The notes beneath the pieces were generated by a model. It was not told where the DNA came from and searched no databases. It saw only the letters and a list, made by a program, of their open reading frames with translations. Both the position numbers and the translations under genes were made by a program. A stretch of 64,000 bases of DNA from Rhizophagus clarus. Taxonomy: Eukaryota; Glomeromycota; Glomeromycetes; Glomerales; Glomeraceae. Location: contig BLAL01000215.1 in NCBI GenBank assembly GCA_015698045.1, forward strand, positions 1,178,001 through 1,242,000, given 5' to 3'. Shown piece after piece: positions 57,986 to 64,000 of the stretch (within the stretch, counting starts at the first letter, position 1; each line of letters starts with the position of its first letter).

Positions 57986-58918
57986 ATTATTTATTTGTAT
58001 TTTATTATTTTTATTTTACTTACTTTTTTTTTTTTAAAAAAAAAATAAAATAAAATCATTCGGTTCCTTTTTGTTAACTTGTTTTGTTTTATAAATTAAA
58101 AAAACGTTGATCTTTTTTTTTTTGCAATAATAATTTTTGAATTTTCAAATTAATTATCCATTTATTGTTATTCGTCACTAATGCAGCACATATCAACTTA
58201 CATAAAAATTAAATACAGTAAATAGCTAATTCAATTTAATTCGTAATTTCTTTTTTTTACGCGAAATTTCATCGCCTCGTTCGAATAAAAATTACATTAT
58301 AGATCCTTTGATTTTCTTAGATGCCGCTCGTATCAAAAATTTTTTAGGATTGACGGTGATTAAATATTCTCGCTACGATAATCACTCACTAAACTCTCTG
58401 ACTCTCGTTATCACCGGTACGAAACGAATATTAAATTTGCCTGATCGTTTGTATCCAAGTTTTCTCTCTCCAAATAATTTTGCATTAACATTCGAAATAA
58501 GTTTTCCAATTGAATGTCATCAACATACTTAAGAAAATGACTAATTTTCAAGATCTAAAATGTTACATTCGTTCTCCATTTATTTATAAAAATTGATCTC
58601 GAATATTATAGCTTCAAAGAAAGATCATGATTAATGGTGCAGTCGCAAATTATTAAGGATAAATTTAACGCGATAAAATATACTAAAAAAATATATATAT
58701 ATATATATTTATTATATTTGATAAGGAGGTTAAATTATCGTTCGAACTGCGAATAATAATATAATTAAATAATTAATAATTGTATACAGCATAACATTGA
58801 TTACCTAACCTTTAAAACTGAATTTTGCCAATTAACAATAAATCAATTTTATACTAAAAATGAATATATAGTATACTATTGTAAATAACCTAACAATATC
58901 TCTATAAAACGATGTTTG
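57986..58918. other. Intergenic region with T/A palindrome and (TA)n
   Basis: T12A10 lies at 58024-58045, 38 bp after the protease stop. A (TA)n microsatellite lies at about 58686-58710. A 74-residue reading at 58308-58532 has no recognised domain. Confidence 0.5.
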
Positions 58919-60708
58919 TTAATAATATTGCTTTTTATAATAAGGATGATCCTTTTTAATCCTATTTCTTAGTACTTTTCTAAGAATTTTACCAGATGAG
59001 CTTTTAGGAATTTGTTTAATATATAAAATACCACCATTCAATTTTTTATAAGGAGGAACCTTTTTTTCGACAAAACTTAAAATTTCTCGTTTCAGTCTCA
59101 GGAATATTTTTTTTTAAGTGTAACATAAGCGGCTGGATATTCAGTTGCTTCCTGATCAACGTAAATGCTGCATCATCAATTAATTGATGAGAGTTTAAGA
59201 TTGATTCCAATCCGGTTGGCGAAACTTGATAACCCTATAGAATAATTTGTTGAAAGATTTAGCAAATTGGGTTTTGCGTGAGCACAATACCACATAATTC
59301 AAAATATTTTATTTACGATACCTGACATTTAATCATTTCTTTGCAACGGTCAATAATATAAAAGTTTCCTATTACAAAATATAGTATATTAGAACGTCAA
59401 TCACTCACCAAATTCGTCAACTTTCGCTATATCACCGGTATGAAACCACCCTTTGCTATCAATGCACGCCTCGGTTGCTTCCTTATTATTAAGATAGCCT
59501 TTCATGACGTTTGGACCACGAATACAAAGTTCTCCTTCTTGATTGTATCCAAGTTCTTTCCCATCTTCAGAAATAATCTTACATTCAACATTTGGAATAG
59601 GTTTACCGATAGATTCAACGGGAACATTATCAGCATATTTAACAAAATGGGTAAAAGAGAATTCAGTTGACCCATAGGATTGTCTAATTGGTACAAACTT
59701 TCTAGCGAAAGATTTAGCTAATTCTTTGCTTAAAGGAGCAGCACTACTTATACATGATCGTAAACTTGATAAATCATAATCTTTCGAGATTGAACTTTTA
59801 ACTAATAACATTGCAATTGAAGGTACAATATGAATTACATTGACTCTATAATCTTGAATTGTTTTACAAAATGTTGCTAAATCAAATTCTAAATTTGGTA
59901 TTAGAACAACCGATGCTCCTTTAAGAAGGGTTAAATGAATAAGTACGATTATTCCATAAATATGGTGTAAAGGTAATATGCCAATAAAAATAGATGCTGG
60001 GTTAATATCATCGTTATGATACCCAATTTGAACCAAATTAGTAACAATATTAGAATGTGTTATTTCAACACATTTATTCTTTCCTGTTGTACCGGAACTA
60101 TATAACAAATATGCTGTAGTTGATATTGCTTCCTCTGGTGAATATTCAATGGGATCTGCTTCTCTTTTAGAGATGAGAAAAGAATAAGGTTTAATTTCAT
60201 CAATTTCTTCATTACCGAACGAAAATATATTTGATTTAGGTATATTTGCCGCAGCCGCTGCCTTAATTGCTTTTGAATGAAGTGACGGACACACAACAAC
60301 AAATTTTGCTCTCGAATCATTTAATTGGTAAGTAATGTCATCAACTGTATATTTCGAATCAATAATAGTTACTATTCCTCCTGCCGCAATCGCACCAAAT
60401 AAAACAACTGGATAATCGATCTTAAAAGTAATTTCGAAATATTAATAAATATTTATCATATGTATATTTCACCCCTAATGAAATTTATCATACCTTATTT
60501 GGAGAAAATATTGCTAAAACATCACCACGTTTAAATCCTAATTTGTCAATTAATCCTGCCGCCAATTTCTTAGAATCACTGCGTAGTTTATCCAAAGTTA
60601 AACTTTCACCGGTTGTACTGTCGATGAATGTTGCATTATCGTTCGCTTCATTTAATAAAGCCTGGTAAACTCCTTTTACAGGAATATCAATGTTGGTGAT
60701 AATAATTT

Positions 60709-60739
<31 letters not shown>

Positions 60740-60809
60740 GAAAAAAATGAATCTAAAATTTTGTTTTTTTTAAAAAAAAAAAATAAGCTACCTTGCGTTT
60801 AAATATCAT
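58919..60809 (-). pseudogene. 4-coumarate:CoA ligase-like acyl-CoA synthetase, frameshifted
   Basis: Reading from the probable ATG 60809 (MIFKRK, then a T/A-run intron without a clear AG): exon ending 60494 (NIDIPVKGVYQALLNEANDN ... GDVLAIFSPNK), main exon 60420-59409, mini-exon 59368-59322 (NFYIIDRCKEMIKCQ), last exon from 59234. AMP-binding signatures are intact: LLYSSGTTGKNKCVEITHSN, QSYGSTEFS, KGWFHTGDIA, DRCKEMIK.GYQV, and the C-terminal lysine block PKSSSGKILRK. Such enzymes activate aromatic or fatty acids to CoA thioesters. In the last exon the frame breaks: about 59175 (DDAAF/VDQEATEYPAAYVTL), 59107 (nine A where eight keep NIPETET in frame) and about 59090 (ETET/REILSFVEKK). Either a young pseudogene or base-call errors; everything upstream of 59234 is clean. 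Confidence 0.78.
60707..60783. repeat. Two T-run/A-run palindromes in intron 1 of the ligase-like gene
   Basis: More than twenty T followed by about eleven A (60707-60739), then T8-A11 (60764-60783). The expected acceptor AG for the short first exon cannot be found here, so the run length may be misassembled. Confidence 0.6.
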
Positions 60810-61066
60810 TTGACTTAATGGTTGATTATTTTAAACTAATCTAAGTTACTCCAAAATCCAAAATCAATTTAGTAGTTGATCTAGGCGTTTAAAAGGGAGT
60901 TATATTTTAGTTAGTATAATTCCTTATCTCATTGTTTTACGGTAGTAATGATTATTTACTAACAGGATGATTTCATTTAAACCCTTCCATGTTTAAGTAT
61001 GTAGGCGTTAAACGGTAAACAGTATTAAACTTAGATTTCATTTAAACCTTTCCATGTTTAGTAATA
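60810..61066. other. Upstream region with direct repeat
   Basis: ATTTCATTTAAACC(C/T)TTCCATGTTTA occurs twice, at about 60970 and 61033. No gene is seen. Confidence 0.5.
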
Positions 61067-61750
61067 TTTGAATATAATGAAATTTATTTCTTTGTATTAA
61101 AAAATCCATTGTTTTTTTATCTGTAATTGGTAAATTATTTTAACAGAAAGATTTTCGCATTTAATGATAACTTAAAGACGCTTGTAACCTTCCTGGTCGT
61201 AAATCGTGTAATGAGATGTTCTTTTTATTCATAAAACACATTACATTATATAATAAAGTTATTAAAAGAAATAAACCATTTGTAAAAATGTTAATATAAT
61301 GACTGCCGTTATATTTATGGTGTCATTTACTGTATTGAGCTTGATTGTGGCTTTGCGAAAATTAATTGTGTCGCTATCATTATCAATGTTGGAATTGGAC
61401 AATGTCCAATTCCCAGTATTGGACTTATTTGAATATAATGAAATTTATTTCTTTGTATTAGAAAATCCATTGTTTTTTATCTATAATTGGTAAACTATTG
61501 TAACAATGATTTTCGCATTTAGTGATAGCTTAAAGACGCTTGTAACCTTCCTCTTCCTGGTCATAAATCGTGTAATGAGATGTTCTTTTTATTTAACAAA
61601 ACACACATTATACGATACGATAAAGTTATTAAATAAACCATTTGTAAAAATATTAATATAATGACTGCCGTTATATTCATGGCGTCAATTTACTACTGTA
61701 TTGAGCTTGATTGTGGATTTGCGAAAATTAATTGTCGCTATCATTAATCA
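61067..61750. repeat. Direct duplication of ~325 bp around a 23-bp palindrome
   Basis: 61067-61389 and 61429-61750 align along their length: TTTGAATATAATGAAATTTA start, GACGCTTGTAACCTTCCT, GTAATGAGATGTTCTTTTTA, AATGACTGCCGTTATATT, GAGCTTGATTGTGG. They differ by scattered substitutions and small indels. Between them sits GGAATTGGACAATGTCCAAT plus TCC (61391-61413), palindromic apart from its central base, followed by another ATTGGAC. No reading is conserved between copies, so this is a non-coding duplication, perhaps mobilised by the element to which the palindrome belongs. Confidence 0.8.
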
Positions 61751-61837
61751 TTATATATATATATTTTTTTTTACGCAAAGGCTACTAAACGTGCCATTTT
61801 TTATTATATTATCACCCTCTGATATTACTCACCCTGT

Positions 61838-61880
61838 CACGTGATAAATAATTTTCGATTGGCTAATTTTTGATTGGCTA
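61838..61880. promoter_or_regulatory. E-box TCACGTGA and two ATTGGCTAAT (CCAAT) boxes
   Basis: A perfect TCACGTGA (61838-61845) is followed by two copies of GATTGGCTAATTTTT (near 61857 and 61871), each an inverted CCAAT box. Together these look like a promoter, but no convincing coding region follows on the plus strand, and the nearest gene on the minus strand to the left starts at 60809. This is perhaps an orphaned promoter or a non-coding transcript start. Confidence 0.35.
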
Positions 61881-62074
61881 ATTTTTTTAAAAAATTTATT
61901 CACGTAAAAATATAAATAAATAAAAAAAATCGTGTTAAAAAATTGCGAGTTTTTCTTCCTTCGAAATTATTGAATAAAAGAGTAAAATACATTTATTCGA
62001 AACTAAAACTTTAACATAACTAGTGATAATGATGCGAAAACCCCTAACAATAATGATAAAGTGTGAAAAGTAAT

Positions 62075-62406
62075 AAAAACAAAAACAAAAATAAAAGGAA
62101 AAGAAGAGAGTGTGAAACAATAATACATTTGATGAAAGGAGAAAAAACGAAAGGAAGGGGACGAAGAAGAAACAAGAGGGAACAAAAATAAAACAATGGG
62201 GAAATGGAAAGGAAAGGGAACATAAATGGAAGGGAAAATGAAAGGGTAAAGAGAGCAAATAAAGGAAACAGAAAGGAAAACGAAACAAAAATGAAAATAA
62301 AATGGAAAATGAAAAAGGAAGGTGACGAAAAGGGGAGAAACGTAAGAGGAAATGAAAGGGAAAGGGAACAAAATCAAAAAGGAACTAAATCGACAAAAAC
62401 AAAATG
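62075..62406. repeat. Polypurine tract (G/A-rich plus strand)
   Basis: About 330 bp consists almost entirely of A and G on the plus strand, built from shuffled GGAAA, GAAAGG and AAAATG words. The long readings it creates on both strands (Lys/Glu/Arg-rich on plus, Phe/Ser-rich on minus) are composition effects. Mirror-symmetric polypurine runs can form triplex DNA. Confidence 0.7.
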
Positions 62407-62572
62407 AAGATGAAAATCGTTGTTAAAAGTTTGTGGCTTTGTGAAATTCGACTGGTCTTTTAAACTCCAGGTGTATCAAGAACAAATTTATGATAATTGG
62501 TTCCATTATCTTAACAATAATTTTTACACTATACAAGTTGATAAATCATGTGTAAAAATATGAGTTTATTTA

Positions 62573-64000
62573 TTAAAATTCTAAACCATCATGGACTAAT
62601 TTATTTGCAGTAATATATAAATTATAGTATTTTTTAACTATAATATTGTGTAATTTAAATTCATTTACTTCATCTTCCAAAGAAAATAATTCTTTATCAT
62701 CATTACAAGTTATAGAATATGACTCTAAAAAAGCCAAATATTTGACCCTTTCCTTCTTCATAATATATTCCTTTATATAAAACAAAATATCATCTTGTAC
62801 ATTATTCCTAATTATATTCGTAATTAATAAGTTCTTAATAAAAGTATTTTGTGAATTTTTCAAAAATATTTCAAAGTAATATGCCATGAATGAAAGTGAT
62901 AAACATAAATATTCTAATTTAGGAGGAAGAACTTGTCCTAAATTTTCTAATACATCAATACTAAAATCACCAAATATTGTATAATAATTGTACTCATCCA
63001 CTTCAATAGTAAGGTAATTAATATTTTGTTGATTATTTTCAATGAATAGATAAATATTATTATCATCAGGTATACCAGGATCAAAATATCTAATTTTTTT
63101 ACAATATTTCATAATTGATTTAAATAATTGATGTTTCGGTTCATTAGATTCATTATATTCATTATATTCATCATCCATAAATCCAAATCCAAAATTTTCT
63201 AATGAAGCACTAAATTTTTGTATTAGTAATTGTAATGATTCAGTATGTAGTATTTCATCCGTAAATAAGGATCTCAATTTAATAGGGTTTTTAACCTTAA
63301 TAATTTGTTGAACAAAATCCGAATTTAAAGAATGACAATAAATAATGTGAATAGTTTCTAAAACATCCAAATGATCAAATACTTCTTGTAAGATAGAAGT
63401 TATATTTTTAAAGTCAATATTTTGAAATATAATTGTGTTTAAAGTATTTGAACAATTAGAATTTTTTAATAATAAAAATGGGGTAGATAAAATAGCATTA
63501 GATCCAAATGAAATTATTTTAAGATTACGTTGTGAACCAATTATTTGATATAAACATTCCCCAATTAATGAACTATTATTAATATTGCATAAAGTAATAG
63601 AAAAATTAATTATTGAGATTGAATTGCAATTAGAAGATAAAAATTTTAAAAAAGTAATGACATTCATAATATTTGGAATTGGAACATCATAAACATGGAG
63701 TTCGAAATTTGTGACATTGATTATAAAACTCGGATTTTGTAAAATCAATTCCATAGCACTATAAAATTTTTTGAAATCATTAATCATAGATATTGCAATT
63801 TCTAAAGAATATAAATTTCCTTCATTTCCAATAAACACTTCAAATAATGACCTATAAACTAATTCGTTTAACTTCTCATGACTTTTTTTCATTACTAAAG
63901 TACCAACCCACTTTTCAATAGAAAGACAAATATTATATAATTTTATATGTTTAATAAAACTAGGATAATTGAATAAAGTATTTGAAGTTAATAGATTATT
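62573..64000 (-). CDS. F-box/LRR-like protein, 5' part outside the window
   Basis: The frame is open from the right window edge (64000) to the stop at 62573, at least 475 residues. The Met at 63892 is internal, because the upstream frame reads LFNYPSFIKHIKLYNICLSI and EKWVGTLV without a stop. The visible part is an LRR-like array with L..L.L and N spacing (ISIINFSITLCNINN, LNTIIFQNIDF, YCKKIRYFDPGIPDD, QNINYLTIEVDE, LPPKLEYLCLSLS), as in the second subclass of Rhizophagus F-box proteins that have V(L/I)P.(K/T)L.YL.L near the C-terminus. The F-box itself would lie beyond the edge. Likely SCF substrate receptor. Confidence 0.75.
   Translation of the reverse strand, partial: NNLLTSNTLFNYPSFIKHIKLYNICLSIEKWVGTLVMKKSHEKLNELVYRSLFEVFIGNEGNLYSLEIAISMINDFKKFYSAMELILQNPSFIINVTNFELHVYDVPIPNIMNVITFLKFLSSNCNSISIINFSITLCNINNSSLIGECLYQIIGSQRNLKIISFGSNAILSTPFLLLKNSNCSNTLNTIIFQNIDFKNITSILQEVFDHLDVLETIHIIYCHSLNSDFVQQIIKVKNPIKLRSLFTDEILHTESLQLLIQKFSASLENFGFGFMDDEYNEYNESNEPKHQLFKSIMKYCKKIRYFDPGIPDDNNIYLFIENNQQNINYLTIEVDEYNYYTIFGDFSIDVLENLGQVLPPKLEYLCLSLSFMAYYFEIFLKNSQNTFIKNLLITNIIRNNVQDDILFYIKEYIMKKERVKYLAFLESYSITCNDDKELFSLEDEVNEFKLHNIIVKKYYNLYITANKLVHDGLEF

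Noticed and set aside
58308-58532. 74-residue reading near the ligase-like gene
   Set aside because: No motif and no leader; treated as chance.
61935-62377. Two long Phe/Ser-rich minus-strand readings and a Lys/Glu-rich plus-strand reading
   Set aside because: All are products of the polypurine tract, which lacks stops by composition.
1-64000. tRNA or rRNA genes
   Set aside because: I looked for the GGTTCRA T-loop motif and cloverleaf ends and found none convincing; a dedicated scan would settle it.

Overview
This window looks like nuclear DNA of an early-diverging, AT-rich fungus. The best fit is an arbuscular mycorrhizal Glomeromycotina species close to Rhizophagus; this is an inference from gene content and was not checked by a search. 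The evidence is short GT..AG introns (about 65-100 nt), A-rich leaders before start codons, many decayed transposons, and the gene families found in large numbers in those genomes: tyrosine-kinase-like kinases with a DLG-type motif, BTB-BACK-TLDc proteins, F-box and F-box/LRR proteins, and RING/TPR proteins.

Layout. 0-4.2 kb: LINE remnants on both strands, a kinase pseudogene with three one-base breaks, and a PIF/Harbinger-like MITE. 7.4-9.5 kb: twelve ~180-bp satellite monomers in a higher-order order, each with a palindrome and a hairpin. 11.8-12.1 kb: relic of a BTB gene. 13.6-22 kb: a diverged inverted duplication whose arms each carry a small cysteine-rich secreted protein gene. Between the arms lie a Tc1/mariner-like non-autonomous element and an F-box gene. 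24.9-35.6 kb: two BTB-BACK-TLDc genes, a RING/TPR pseudogene, a GGTCCGGTCC-rich hAT-like element and a second F-box gene; F-box plus BTB looks like a duplicated gene set. 35.9-40.2 kb: a damaged kinase gene with three cysteine-rich modules and an altered DFG motif. 40.9-44.3 kb: a divergent pair of F-box/LRR genes sharing a ~410-bp promoter. 45-48.9 kb: a foldback hairpin, a Crypton-like recombinase relic, an array of exon-like repeats and a relic of the protease gene. 50.6-58 kb: two tandem seven-exon genes for Nma111/HtrA-type nuclear serine proteases, both with an intact catalytic triad. 58.9-60.8 kb: a damaged 4-coumarate:CoA-ligase-like gene. 61-62.4 kb: a tandem duplication and a polypurine tract. 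62.6-64 kb: an F-box/LRR-like gene running off the right edge.

The apparently intact genes are the two secreted proteins, the two F-box proteins, the two BTB-TLDc proteins, the two F-box/LRR proteins, the two proteases and the partial gene at the right edge. The main theme is local duplication followed by decay. Several families are present as one or two intact copies plus a relic in the same 64 kb. The functional themes are ubiquitin-ligase substrate adaptors (F-box, BTB, RING), stress proteolysis (Nma111) and secretion (Cys-rich small proteins). Nothing shows that they form one pathway. Some pseudogene breaks are single-base changes in A runs and could be sequencing errors.
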